Assembly: GCA_030704615.1 (NCBI GenBank)
Contig: CM060733.1
Coordinates: 2,668,001 to 2,732,000, forward strand
From: Takakia lepidozioides
Lineage: Eukaryota > Streptophyta > Takakiopsida > Takakiales > Takakiaceae
Length of the DNA: 64,000 nt
Direction of reading: 5' to 3'
Shown here: positions 1-11,032 of the stretch, one piece after another
Position numbering within the stretch: the first letter of the stretch is position 1
Layout: each line of letters starts with the position of its first letter
The notes under the pieces: model-generated
What the model was told of the DNA's origin: nothing
Database searches by the model: none
Seen by the model: the letters and a program-made list of their open reading frames with translations, nothing else
Translations under genes and position numbers: made by a program

Positions 1-74
1 TTGGTTGACATCGTCGTAGTAACGTTTTATTGACGTGTGGCTCGAGGCTTAACTGGATATCGTAGATGAAACTC

Positions 75-1666
75 TTAGACTTTGTTAGATGCGGATGACG
101 GTTCCCACGTTCGTTCGCTGATGTCGTAGCCTTTCCAATGTACGAAATACTCAAGACGTTTATACTTGATCCGAGAGTCTAGGACTTCGTCGATTTCATA
201 CTCGATTTCCTGATTGATTTCAATCGGTGGAGGTGGTATAGAAACTCGTCCGGAGATACTTGAATGATGATATACCTCTAATAATGAGACATGAAAGATT
301 GGATGGATGCGCATACTTTGTGGGAGTTCAAGCCGAAAACTGACCGGATTTACTTGACGAATAATTTTGAATGGTCCTAGACGTTGATAATCCAACTTCC
401 TTGATGGTTGTGAGGTTTGTATGTCTCGTCGAAGAAGCCATACATGATCTCCGACCTTGAACTGGGGGGTTGAAGTTGTCGATGTTGATCTGCATACTCA
501 TTGTATTGTTTTTGAGCTTCTGCGAGGTGGAATGTAAGCTCATTGTGAATTGTAGCAAGATGAGTAGGAAGGTTTTCCGCAGCAGGGCTTCCAACAGTCT
601 TCATGAGAAAGGATTTGCTCGAGGATGATGACCATAATTGGAGGAAAATGGTTTGTTGGGTCGAAGAATGTATAGTGTTGTTGTAGGCAAACTCAGCCAA
701 TGGCAGAAGGTCCATCCAATTATCTTGGTGATAATTTATCGTACAGCGAAGATACTGCTCCAAAATCTGGTTTACGCGTTCGGTTTGACCATCGGTCTGT
801 GGATGATTAGTTATAGAGAGGTTGATCTTAGTATCTAATATGTGAAATAATCCCCTCTTGAAATTTGATATAAACTGTGGTCATCGATCAGATACAATGT
901 CCTTCGGGAGTCCATGAATACGGTGGATATTGTTGAGGAAGAGTTTTGCAATTTCCACGCCTCTAACCGTCTTATTACATGGAATGAAATGTGTCATCTT
1001 CGTAAAACGATCCACAATAACAAGGATTGAATCGGTGGTCTTGGAAATTGGAAGGTCCGTAATAAAGTCCATAGACACGGACGACCATGGACCCTTGGGG
1101 ATGGGTAATGGTTGAAGAAGACCATAAGGTCGATGTCGTGGTCCATTTGCTCTAACACACGTGTCGCAAGATTTTATAAATTCTTTTACGAGTTTCCACA
1201 TCTGTGGCCACCAATAGTCCCTGGATATCAATTCCATTGTTTTGTTGAAGCCGTAATGTCCTGCAGCCGGAAAATCATGACATGTTTGAAGAATTTGAAG
1301 TCGTATAGGTCTTGGAGGTACATGGAGAAGTCCCTTGAAGTAAAGTAAGCCATCTTTGAAATCAAAATCGTTTGTAATACATGGGTGGTCTTGAGGTTGA
1401 TTCGGTTGACTTCGAAGTGTTTTAGCAAATTGGTCGCTCTTCAGTGCTTCCTGAATCTCCTTTATGATCTCTACATCGTCATAGGTGGACATGGATAACA
1501 TATTCAATTGGAGATTTGTTGGTTTCAAGATGATGGATTTTTGTTGGTCGAAAACTGTGTCCGCTTCTTTTGGCGCAAGATACGATCGTCGAGAAAGAAC
1601 ATCTGGTTTTCCTTGAAGATGTCCGGGACGGTAGGTAATAACAAAATCAAACCTTGCTAGTGACAT
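75..1666 (-). pseudogene. Ty3/gypsy chromovirus pol, 3' half (RNase H tail, integrase, chromodomain)
   Basis: Read on the minus strand. From 1666 the RNase H tail (YRPGHLQGKPDVLSRR) leads into an integrase HHCC zinc module (GHYGFN ... SCDTC) and the DDE core (SMDFITDLP; IVSD; HPQTDGQTERVNQ). The C-terminus is a chromodomain (EYEIDEVLDSRIKYKRLEYF, then HWKGYDISERTWEP), the mark of chromoviruses, which use it to target chromatin. A stop directly after IVSDR breaks the core near 880, and further frame changes fall near 760 and 390, so this is a relic. The 5' part (gag, protease, RT) is missing; GC-rich repeats abut at about 1670. It is much more AT-rich than the other gypsy elements here, so it is a separate family. 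Confidence 0.85.
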
Positions 1667-1689
1667 ACTCCATCTCGCTTGACATCAAC

Positions 1690-2618
1690 TCAAAACACGA
1701 GATGGCAGCAGGGCATCCTCAAGCGCTGGTCGCCTCCGGTGAGGTGGCGGTCAGGCGGCAGGGGGGTACCCGGAGGGGTGGGCGGGACGACCGCCACGTA
1801 CAGGTCGCAGGCGGGAGAAGAGGGCGACCGCCATGTGCCGTCGCCGGGAGGGAGAACAGGGCGACTGCCACGTATCGGTCACCAGCGGGAGAACATGATG
1901 ACCGCCACGTGCGGTCGCCTGGCGGGCCGCGGCTGCAATACGAGCACGTGAGCAGGGTGGGTGGCTGGTGGCACGGTGACTAGGCGGTGGGTGGCAGGGT
2001 GGCTGGGCAGGGTGGGTGACGTGGCGATTCCGGCGACCGCCACTGTGGCAGTCGCCTGTGTGCTGGGTGACGTGGCGATGGTGGCGACCGCCACTCTAGC
2101 GGTCGCCTGGAAGCACCCACCCCCACCCCCACCCCCCCCCCCCACGGCCAGGAGCGACATTGGACAACTAGTCTGGCGGTCCCGAGCCCCAAACGGCGAC
2201 CGCCACAGCGGTCGCCTCATGGGTACAAAAACAAAAGGAAACAAAAAGAAAAGGTGGGGACCACCAGTTTGGCGGTCCCGAATCCCCAATCGCCGACCGT
2301 CGAAGCGGTCGCCTCATGGGTAAAAAAACCAAGTGGAAACATTTTTAAAAAAAAGGTGCGGACCGCCAGTCTCGCAGTCTCGAGCCCCCAATAGGCGACC
2401 GCCACAGCGGTTGCCTCCTCGGTTAAAAAATAAAATAAAATAAACCTAAATAAAAGGAACCGCTGAATGGGTAAACAAATTTTAAGAAAGTTTCGCGGTC
2501 CCGACCCCCCAACCGGCGACCGCCACAACAATAGCCGCACGGGTACCAAAAAAAAGGAAAAAATAAAAAAACGATGGGGACCAGGAGCCGGGCGGTCCCG
2601 AGGCCCTGCTGGCAACTG
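1690..2618. repeat. GC-rich tandem repeats
   Basis: The segment repeats variants of GCGACCGCCAC...GCGGTCGCC. From 1730 to about 2110 the units are short and irregular. From 2171 to 2618 they lengthen to roughly 100-120 bp, each beginning near GGCGGTCCCGAGCCCC, passing GGCGACCGCCACAGCGGTCGCC-like inverted halves, and ending in an A-rich stretch. A C-run with A interruptions lies at about 2117-2142. Open frames across it are low-complexity shadows. No gene is seen. Confidence 0.8.
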
Positions 2619-4108
2619 CGTAGAAATTGATTGAAAGCGTGAACTCAAAGTTCGCTGTTCAAATGAATTTTTATTGCTTTCATTCTTTGCGAGTGTGTTG
2701 GACATATCTTGTCACATTTCCTCTCAAGTATTAGGTGAAGCAAATATTGAAAGGGTGAATCCATCGTGAACTATTCAAATGAATTTTGATTGCTTCGAAT
2801 CTTTGCGAGAGTGTTGGACATGCCTTCTCACAGGCTTCTCTCACGTATGAGGTCAATCAAAATTGGTTTAGAGGGTGAACCCATCGTTTGTTGTTCAAAT
2901 AATTTTTGATTGCTTCCAATCTTTGCAAGTGTGTTCGACATATCTTTTCACATGCTCCTCTCAAGTATGAAGTCAATCAAAATTGATTGAAAGGGTGAAC
3001 CTATCGTTCACTGTTCAAATGATTTTTGATTGCTTTCAAACATTGCGAGTGTGTTGGATATACCTTATCAGAGGTACGTGTCGAGTATCAGGTTAATCTA
3101 AATTGATTGAAAGGGTGAACCATTGTTGAAATGATTTTTGATTGCTTCCAATCTTTACGATTGTGTTGGACATACCTTCTCAGAGGTACATGTCGAATAT
3201 CAGGTTAATCGAAATTTATTGAAAGGGTGAACCCATCGTTCGCTGTTCAAATGATTTTTGATTGCTTCCAATCTTTGCGAGTGTGTTGGACATACATTGT
3301 CAGAGGTACGTGTCGAGTATCAGGTCAATCAAAATTGATTGAAGGGTAAACCCATCGTTCGCTGTTCAAATGATTTTTGATGGCTTCCAATCTTTGCGAG
3401 TGTGTTAGACATACCTTGTCAGAAGTACGTGTCGAGTATCAAGTCAATCGAAATTGATTGAAAAGGTGAACCCATTGTTCACTGATCAAATGATTTTTGA
3501 TTGCTTTCAAACATTGCGAGTGTGTTGCACATACCTTGTCAGAGTTACGTGTCGAGTATCAGGTCAATCAAAATTGATTGAAAGGGTGAACCTATCGTTC
3601 GATGTTCAAATGAATTTTTTTATTGCTTTCAATCTTTGCGAGTGTGTTCGACATACCTTTTCACATGCTCCTCTCAAGTATGAAGTCAATCAAAATTTGA
3701 TTGAAAGGGTGAACCTATCGTTTGATGTTCAAATGATTTTTAATTGCTTTCAAACATTGTGAGTGTGTTGGACATACCTTGTCAGAGGTACGTGTTGAGT
3801 ATTAGGAATATCGAAATTGATTCAAAGGATGAACCCATCGTTCGATGTTCAAATGAATTTTTGATTGCTTTCAAACATTGCGAGTGTGTTGGACATACTT
3901 TGTCAGAGGTACGTGTTGAGTATCACGAATATCGAAATTGATTCAAAGGGTGAACCCATTGTTCGATGTTCAAATGAATTTTTGATTGCTTTCAATCTTT
4001 GCAAGTGTGTTGGACATACCTTGTCACATGCTCCTCTCAAGTTGAGGTCAATCAAAATTGATTGAAAGGGTGAACCCATCGTTCGATGTTCAAATGATTT
4101 TTTGATTG
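2619..4108. repeat. ~121-bp satellite array, about 12 units
   Basis: Head-to-tail units carry the landmarks ATTGATTGAAAGGGTGAACC, CATCGTTCGCTGTTCAAATG, TTTGCGAGTGTGTTGGACAT and CAGAGGTACGTGTCGAGTAT. The GGGTGAACC landmark recurs about every 119-122 bp from near 2750 to 4070. Two sub-variants alternate: one with ACGTGTCGAGTATCAGG, one with CATGCTCCTCTCAAGTATGA. The same satellite resumes at 16123, so the 12-kb unit between is an insertion. Confidence 0.92.
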
Positions 4109-4462
4109 TGTCAAGTTAAATAAGCACAGTGTGAAACTAACTAGAATAAAGCTAGTTATTTGTATTTAACACTTGGATTTAGGTCAAGTGTTAAATCAGG
4201 TGTCAAATTTAGTTTGACACCTGAACCGTCTTATCTTCACGAGAGCGTCAGTCGCGCAGCTCATCTCTCTCGAGTTGAGCCTGCGCGACCGAGCTCCTTC
4301 ATCGTTTAGAACTGAGTGTACTTATGATGGGAGGATAGGTTGTTGTGGGGTGAAGTCCCCATAGCTTGGGGTGCCCCTGGCTCGACTATTATCTGAAAGA
4401 GTGATGATGAGATGGATTTCATGTTTCTTGTGTTAAGAGTGTGTTCTTAGCTTTTCTTATCA
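4109..4462 (+). repeat. 5' LTR-like sequence (TGTCAAG family)
   Basis: About 354 bp is near-identical to 15695-16036. It begins TGTCAAGTTAAATAAGCACA and reaches CTTTTCTTATCA. Beyond 4462 the two copies differ: here it continues CTCGAGAGAGATGACTC, which fits the relative at 41480-41817, so the true LTR probably extends somewhat past 4462. No convincing primer-binding site follows. Confidence 0.75.
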
Positions 4463-5299
4463 CTCGAGAGAGATGACTCTATCTAGTTTTTCAGTGCTAA
4501 GCTAGATATTATGTTTTTGTTTTTTAAGCACTATTATAATATAGCTTGGTCACGGGGATCAGAACAAGAGGCTTGAGATGTTGCTGCGATTTCTGTCAAC
4601 CGGTGGTTATATCTAAGAGTGGGGTGTGTGGGCTGCGCTGCTGACTGCTTGGCTGGATGAGAATCGTGCACCGCCGTAGGCAGGGAAGGCGTCAGCTGAT
4701 CTGAAGAATCGAGGTGATTCTGCTACCCACACCAGCAAGAGAAATCTGGAGGATGGTACCGACCAGGCAGAGAATCTTGGCTCGATTATCCGACAGCAGG
4801 CTGAGAATATGAAAGAAGTTGTGTCAATTTGAGTGCTTTTGGGCAGTTGGGTGAGCGGAAGGTACTGGCCTTCACGGCCATCGGGTCTCACTGTGGGGTA
4901 GTGAAGCTGAGGGACGTGTGGATAGGCCTTTGAGCAGTGTTGCATTTCGTCAATTTTGGACATGCTGAGGCCAATGCTTTGCAGTTCGAATCCGGAGCGT
5001 TCTTCTTCAATGAGTGGTAGCTCGGCGTCCACAGCATGCTGCTCAAACAAAGAGTAGCCCATCCAGAATCACAGCATGTTGGAGAAGCTTGAGGAGTCGC
5101 GCCAGTGAAGCTACTGGCGAGGTGCGAGGTGTGTGTGGTGATCCGGTAACTGGCCCAGGCGTATGGAGAGGCTGCGGGGGCGTGGTGTCTGTGGCGCCGG
5201 GGGCCTTCTCGTTGAGGGCCTTCGCTGGGCTTTGTGTTGAGCAGGCCAGTGGGCTTGTTGGGGGAGAAGGATTATGTGGGCTGTGCATAAGGGGTACTA
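4463..5299. other. No recognisable gene
   Basis: This holds the probable remainder of the LTR (to about 4600) and unassigned DNA. A minus-strand open frame of 149 codons (4613-5062) has no recognisable domain and I do not call it a gene. Confidence 0.5.
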
Positions 5300-5878
5300 G
5301 CTGGGCAGCAGTGAAAGTACCGTAGTAGATGGTATAAATGTTAAGAGTTCCATTTGTCCCTACAAGAACGGGCCCATCGTGATAAGGCACAACGATGGGG
5401 GTTGGGTTTACAAGGAACTTAGAATTCCCTATAGCTGTCGCAGTGGTCGGATGATTGTGCCGCCGGACTTTAGCAGCGTTCGCCACCTGTTGCGAAAGGG
5501 ATCAGCATCAACATTAGCCTTACCCATTTTCCTTACACCAAGCACCTGGTCGGAGTCCACCTCCGACTCGGGCAGTAGCGACCCAACATTCCCACGCCAA
5601 GGCCAGGAAACCACTGCGATGAAGAGGAAAGTGGACAACACCCCGATTACAATGTTCCGGTTCCGGATCGACGTTGAGAACGACCTATTCTGTATCTGTG
5701 CTAAGGCATCTTTCACAGACGACGGCTGAGCCCTGAGCTGAGCAGACGACGGACTCCCTTTCAACATGGAGTTCGATCTTTGCAACATGGGTGCTGCCTC
5801 CTTCAGTGTAGACGAAGACCTTTGAATCGCTGCCATCGACTCTCTTACGCTAGACGAACTCCTTTCCAACTGGGCCAT
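5300..5878 (-). pseudogene. EXORDIUM/phosphate-induced-protein-1-like gene, 5' fragment
   Basis: On the minus strand the first ATG (5878) opens a Ser-rich segment, followed by a hydrophobic stretch (VIGVLSTFLFIAVVSWPW) that could be a signal anchor. After a frame change between about 5500 and 5450 comes VVPYHDGPVLVGTNGTLNIY followed by TIYYGTF. This matches the start of the EXORDIUM/PHI-1 domain (YHxGPVL...NVYxIWYG). EXORDIUM-like proteins are extracellular growth-related plant proteins. The rest of the domain (normally about 200 residues more) is absent or beyond an unseen intron. It lies antisense inside the LTR-bounded unit, so it looks like a captured host fragment. Confidence 0.6.
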
Positions 5879-6290
5879 ATACAAGCTACAAGCCCGAGCC
5901 AATGCCCGTCTTCACACACACAATGCAGGTAACGTTTGGCTTAGTTCAGCTCAAGTATTCTTCCACTTGATAAAACAAATGCGTTTTCAAGTTAGCGGAC
6001 TGTACAAATACTCCATGCTCCAAAGGTTCCCCTTCAACACACAGAGGGTCAGCTGCAACGACAATGTGATGGCCTATCCACCTTCCAACAGTCGATATGC
6101 CAACTGGGTCACATAAAATGTAACTTCACAGCACTCTCTGCAACCCTGGTTCTCCTTGACCTTCTCTGTTCCTCCCCAACAGCTCCCACAGCACCGTTAT
6201 GCCCTCTTCTACAACACAGAGCTACCACAAATCTGTCAGTAGCAGCAGTGAAGAGGAGGCCAGAGCCTCGTACCTTCTAATCTCGCTCCT

Positions 6291-6479
6291 ATGAACTTCG
6301 TTCCTGCACTTGCGGAAAAGGGTGTCGCAGGGTTTATGATCAACTTTCTTATGGGTGGAGTCTTTGCAGCTGTGTCTAAGACTGCTGCGGCTCCCATTGA
6401 GTGAGTGAAGCTTCTCACCCAGAACCAAGATGAGATGCTGAAATCAGGTCGCCTTGCAGAGCAGTTCACCAGTGTTTGA
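6291..6479 (+). pseudogene. Mitochondrial ADP/ATP carrier, N-terminal fragment
   Basis: The plus strand reads [20 protein letters not shown], then [17 protein letters not shown], a stop, then VKLLTQNQDEMLKSGRLAEQ. This is the first transmembrane helix and the start of the matrix loop of the plant ADP/ATP translocase, whose usual text is AAAPIERVKLLIQNQDEM. The conserved Arg after PIE is replaced by TGA and only about 60 codons remain. ADP/ATP carriers exchange nucleotides across the inner mitochondrial membrane. It is non-functional here and sits within the LTR-bounded unit. Confidence 0.85.
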
Positions 6480-8107
6480 AACACCTGTAGGTGAAATCCA
6501 GGGAATCTGTGAAAACTACATGGACGTGTTGGGAACTCGTAGGTGACTTGGGAACAGTTTTTAATGGCGAGAACGTTTTGGTGTTAAAAAAAAAAACCTT
6601 TTGATCTAATTTAAATGATTTAGAGCCTAATTGGTCATAACTTTGTCAAATGGACTCTGTTTGACTCAGTTTTTGGGGGGATAGCTGCAGAAAGGGGAAA
6701 TCTACTTATCTAGACCTGGTTTTTGTTTTTGGGACTCTGCTAAAAATCTATGGAATTTTTAGAGTGTGAGTGTGCCATGAAAGATCCACAATTATGTTTC
6801 TAGAACCTGTGCTGGTCTATATGAGAGACAAATCTGTGGATGTCCTCCTTTTTGGCTGGGGGAAATGAGGCCGTAATTGAAGGGCAGGTCTCTCTCTTAG
6901 CCTGTGCACACAAGGGGACAAGATTTATGTTTCCCAAGGAACTCAGACTGATTTGAGTGGAGAACAGTTGGACGAGTTGATTGCATACTGGGAGTCAGGC
7001 ATTAGCAGTGGACAACAAACTGCTGTAGTTGGCGTTGAGGGCCTCAATATTGCTTTGGACAGAACTCTGTTGGAGCCAGCAGTTCTGCAGCTGTAGGTGA
7101 AATACCAAAGTGGGTGAAAGCTAGGCTTGGAACACAGCCAAAGACAGCCCCGGGGACCAAGGTGTTCAGCCACAAGGCCGTGGTGTACTGGAGTAGAGGA
7201 GCAGAAGCTACACAAGTTTGTGCAATCAGACAGCGTTGCAGCCGGACACGCTCTGCACAAGGCAACCACGAGCGGGGGTTCATTAGCAAGGACAAGTTTG
7301 TTTTGTTTGAAGGAGATGCAGTCATTCGCAATGAGGACACCCGCAACCGTCTCAAAGCTTTCGAGTTGAGAGACTATCAGACCCTACTTTTGTTTTCTTT
7401 AGTGTTCAGTGAGCGGGAGATAGGAGTGTTGCTTTGTCTCTACCTGGCAGAAAGAGGAGGAGGGTTGGTTAGAGCGAGCTACTGTAGCTTGGGACAAGGT
7501 TAGTGGCAGGTTTCTGGACATAGATATACCTCCTACACCTTACCATCATGCAGAGCGAGGCACTTTGAGAGAAGTCTGGCAGTTGATAGCATAGATCAGG
7601 ATTAGATCTTGCTGGGTCGGGCTTCTATTCTTCCCCTCCATCTCTGTACTATTTTCATTACCTTGTACTTGTAGTTGCCAAAGCCTCTCTTGGTGGAGGC
7701 CAGTCAGTCCGGGTTTTGGGCTGGGATATTCTGCAGGATCAGCACTGCAGATGGATTTTGGTGTGGGGTGTTGATGTTTTGATTTCTTGTGTTTGGATCC
7801 CCCCCAACACCTGCATGCTTGACTGTGCGCCATGTTGGTTTTGTGTGGGCGCTTGCTTTCATAGGGATTAGGCCGGATTTGATCACCGGTCAATCCTAGA
7901 GTATGCTGTCGGTGGTGAGAGTGATGACCAGCAAGACCACCAGTGTTTCTTCTATGGTGAGGCTGGGTTGATGACCAGCCAACCATAGGAGTTCTTGCGG
8001 TGGATGCAGGTGCAGGTGCCCTGAGCCACTGGGATATGACCCTTAAACTGCAACAGGTGCCCACCCGTGTCACTATTAGAATTAGTACTAGAGCCTTATA
8101 GTGTCAC
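6480..8107. other. Unassigned internal region upstream of gag
   Basis: No gene is recognised. A plus-strand open frame at 7114-7503 and a minus-strand one at 7546-8073 have no recognisable motif. In a gypsy element this would be the untranslated leader, but at over 1.6 kb it is long, and I find no tRNA primer site in it. Confidence 0.5.
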
Positions 8108-9648
8108 GTGGGGGAGGTGCACATTGTGAGTGTCATCACGGAGTTACCCAAGGGTTTTGAGGGGAGTACGGCTACAGGCAGTAACAGTGAGAGTGGGTTC
8201 ACAAGACGAGGTATTCGGTTCAGACCACCTTCACCTCCACCCTCAACTAGTGCAGAGTCAGACACAGACTCGGAGGCTTCATCAACAGGTGTGCAGTTTC
8301 ATTCGCCATTGTTGTGGGACGACATGGAGGAGATGTATGGAGCTACCAAGGGGCCTCGTAGGTACTCTGGAGCTGTGGGCACAATCGAGTTGGATGACTT
8401 TATCCAGGAGTTCGACAGCTGGTGTGATTTGCAGATGCGCAATCCACAGCTATTCACCCCATTCATGGCGTGGAAGGGACTGTTCAGCATTTGGAAGGCC
8501 CGCCTATGGACGATTACCACGAGTTCAGGCGAGGACATGAAGCAGAGATTGAGGAGTGGAGGATGTATTGGTCACCTGACTACGTCTCCATTACTCGAGG
8601 CACGACGCGACCAGTAGCTGCATCAGTACCAATATCTCCCACTGCCAGCACTAGTAGTGGAACAAGTAGTGCCGGTACTTCTGCAGGTGGTACCAGTTCA
8701 AAAGGTGCTACTACTCCTCCTGCCACGACTACAACACATGTGCCTAGATTCAACCCGGTGGTGGAGTTCTTCCAGGAGTTGCGGAGGAACTACCAAGGTG
8801 TACGGACAGAGAAGCTGCGAAGTTTGCAAGACTTCCAGCGCAAACCCAGTGAGAGCCTGCGAGAGGCGTACACTCGTATGAGGCGCTTGATAAGTGTGAC
8901 CCAAGGGGTTACTGAAGCTCAGGCAATCCAGTTTTGGTATGGAATTCTGGACAAGGAGCTCAAGAGAAGGGTGCGAGATGCAACCCTGTTACAAGCAGCC
9001 CAACCCACATTAGCAGATGTGTTTCTGCTGGCTGAGCGGATTGAGCTCAACATGGTGGAGGAGCGAGTTGTTACCATTGGATTTGGCAAGGACATGCCTG
9101 CACGAGGGCAGCTGCCAGCCCACAGGCAAAGGGACTGCCCAACAGCGTGGTCAGGGGGGCAAGGTTTCCCAACCCAAGTTCCATGGAGCTTACAGGGGAC
9201 CTCAGGTGCAGAGGCCCGTGGCATCTTTTGCAGGCCAACAGCAACCAGGGGTGATATGTTGGACATGTGGGGACCCCATGTCAAGAGAGATTGCCCAGAG
9301 AGTGGCAAAAGGCCGGCACAAGCACAGCCTGCACAGTTGCAGTGTGGGCATTGTGGCAAGTATGGGCATGGAGATGCCCAGTGTTATGACTTGCATCCTG
9401 AGTTGCGCCCAGGCCAGTTCCAAGGGAACAATGGTGGCCGGGGGCGAGGTGGACCAGCCCAGAGAGGACGAGGTGGCCGGGCACGAGGTGCAGGCCAAGG
9501 GCAAGCTCAACATGGCCAAGGACGCGGAGGTCAGGGTGTTGACCAAGGCATGGCCAACCGGCTTCAGCAGCTAGAGCAGAGGCTCGCTGCCATGGCTAGC
9601 TCAGGCGGTACCGGCTCCCAGGCGGGATGGTCCACCTCCTGCTCCTGA
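8108..9648 (+). pseudogene. gag: Gag polyprotein of methyltransferase-gypsy copy 1
   Basis: The first part is Ser/Pro-rich, then enters a capsid-like region (FVEFFQELRR-type helices, SLREAYTRMRRL, QFWYGILDKELKRRV). One frame change lies near 8485 and another near 9265. Two nucleocapsid zinc knuckles follow: CWTCGDP...DC, damaged by the second shift, and an intact CGHCGKYGHGDAQC (CX2CX4HX4C) at about 9343. A Gly/Arg-rich RNA-binding tail (GGRGRGGPAQRGRGGRARGA) precedes the stop. The open frame begins at a GTG; no good ATG precedes it, so the true start is unresolved. Gag packages the element RNA. Confidence 0.8.
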
Positions 9649-10311
9649 GGGAGGAGATATGGGAGGCATGGGATTCATGTGCGGAGCAGCACTACCACTA
9701 GTGCAGGTGGAGTCTGCTGCAGCCGTGACTCGAGAGCAGCACGAGTTCCTGAGCCACGAGGTGCAGAGGTGGAATTGGATCCACAGCGTGGGGAGGCAAG
9801 CCGTCAGGCGAGGCTTCCTCAGTCATTCACATTGGCGGAGACAGTGTCGACGCCATCCATGGCACCTAGTTCTCGCCCGACTGTTACCGAGGGCGGGTTA
9901 CTATGCCATTGGGGAGAGCTACACGTGCAGCACTGACACCTGCTACCAAGGCTAGTGCAGCCGGTGTGTTGTTGGGGGCAGCCACCTCTGTGTGTCAAGC
10001 CCCACTGTTCTCGGCAACCATGATTGCGACGCCGGGGGTAAGACCAGCTGCAGTGTTCAGACTAGCAGCAACACTCTGTGAGAGTGGGGAGGTCACTTCA
10101 TCTTCTGCGGAGTTAGTGGAAGGTGTAGTGGCAGAGGGATCCTCGGATTTGGGTCAAGACTGCCACGGCTGCGCCATGGCAAGCTGCAGCTGCCAGGTTG
10201 ACGGAGCTGCCAGCTAGGCCAGCCTTTGAGCGCGCCATGGTGACACCTGGAGTTGTCTTGTTAGACAACCAGGATGGCATTTTCACTTTGAGTGGACCGG
10301 CAGGCAAGAGT

Positions 10312-10736
10312 ACCGGCCACTGCGGGTCTTGTTGGACTCGGGAGCTCAGCCACTGATGTTGGGCAGAGCTGCTATTGCAGGTTTGGGCCTCATGGAGGCG
10401 GATATGGAGCCTTGTCCTTTCCAGATACAGACATCTCTGGGAGGATCAGAGCAGGCTCGGGGCATGACACGGCGTGAGTTGGCCATTAGACTGCAGCCGG
10501 ATCATCCTATAGATGGCTCAGTGATGCGAGCCAAGGCCATTGTGACAGACGCGGTCTCTTACGATGTCCTCGTTGGTGGGGCAGTGTTATACCCCATGGG
10601 CTTCACCCTGGATTTTTGGGAGGAGTCAGCATCCTACAGGCCTGGATGGCAGTCAGGGGATGGTCGTCGTGCACAGCTCCCTGTGACATTCATTGGGGTA
10701 TTGCGGCTGCCCAGCGGGGCAAGATGCCAACACTAG
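10312..10736 (+). pseudogene. Retropepsin-like protease of copy 1
   Basis: The text RVLLDSGAQPLMLGR contains the aspartic protease catalytic triad D-S-G. It is followed by SYDVLVGGAVLYPMGF, which matches the second conserved block of gypsy proteases (DVLLGxDWL-like). Length (about 135 residues) fits the family. It lies about 660 bp after gag in a different frame, separated by decayed linker (9649-10311), and is followed by about 290 bp of linker before the methyltransferase. Confidence 0.8.
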
Positions 10737-11032
10737 CCGCCTTTACAGCTGCAGTTAGTTGGCCTGGAGAGTTGCTGGAAGGCAATGCCCATGCAGAGGA
10801 TGTGCCACCTCCAGCAGAGCAGGATGACATGCATGGTACGGCGGAGTTGCCTGCCATGGTTGCTCACACTCCATTGTGGGGTACGAGCAAGGATTTGCAG
10901 CAGGCTGCTGATGGACGGGTGCAACAAGCCTGGGTAGAGGCCTTCGTACCGTCAGGAGAGAGGAGAGTGCGGTGATTGCACCAGGACCACCTCAGTTGTC
11001 GCCATTGGATACCACACTCTTGTGTGGCAGTG

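Noticed and set aside
1654-2323. Open frames with poly-proline and poly-glycine in the GC-rich repeats
   Set aside because: Low-complexity translation of tandem repeats with a C-run; no conserved text.
2619-4108. Regularly spaced repeats resembling a CRISPR array
   Set aside because: Units are contiguous ~121-bp satellite monomers without unique spacers, in a eukaryotic context; no cas genes.
7546-8073. Minus-strand 175-codon frame upstream of gag
   Set aside because: No motif, lies in the leader region of the element, opposite to its transcription.
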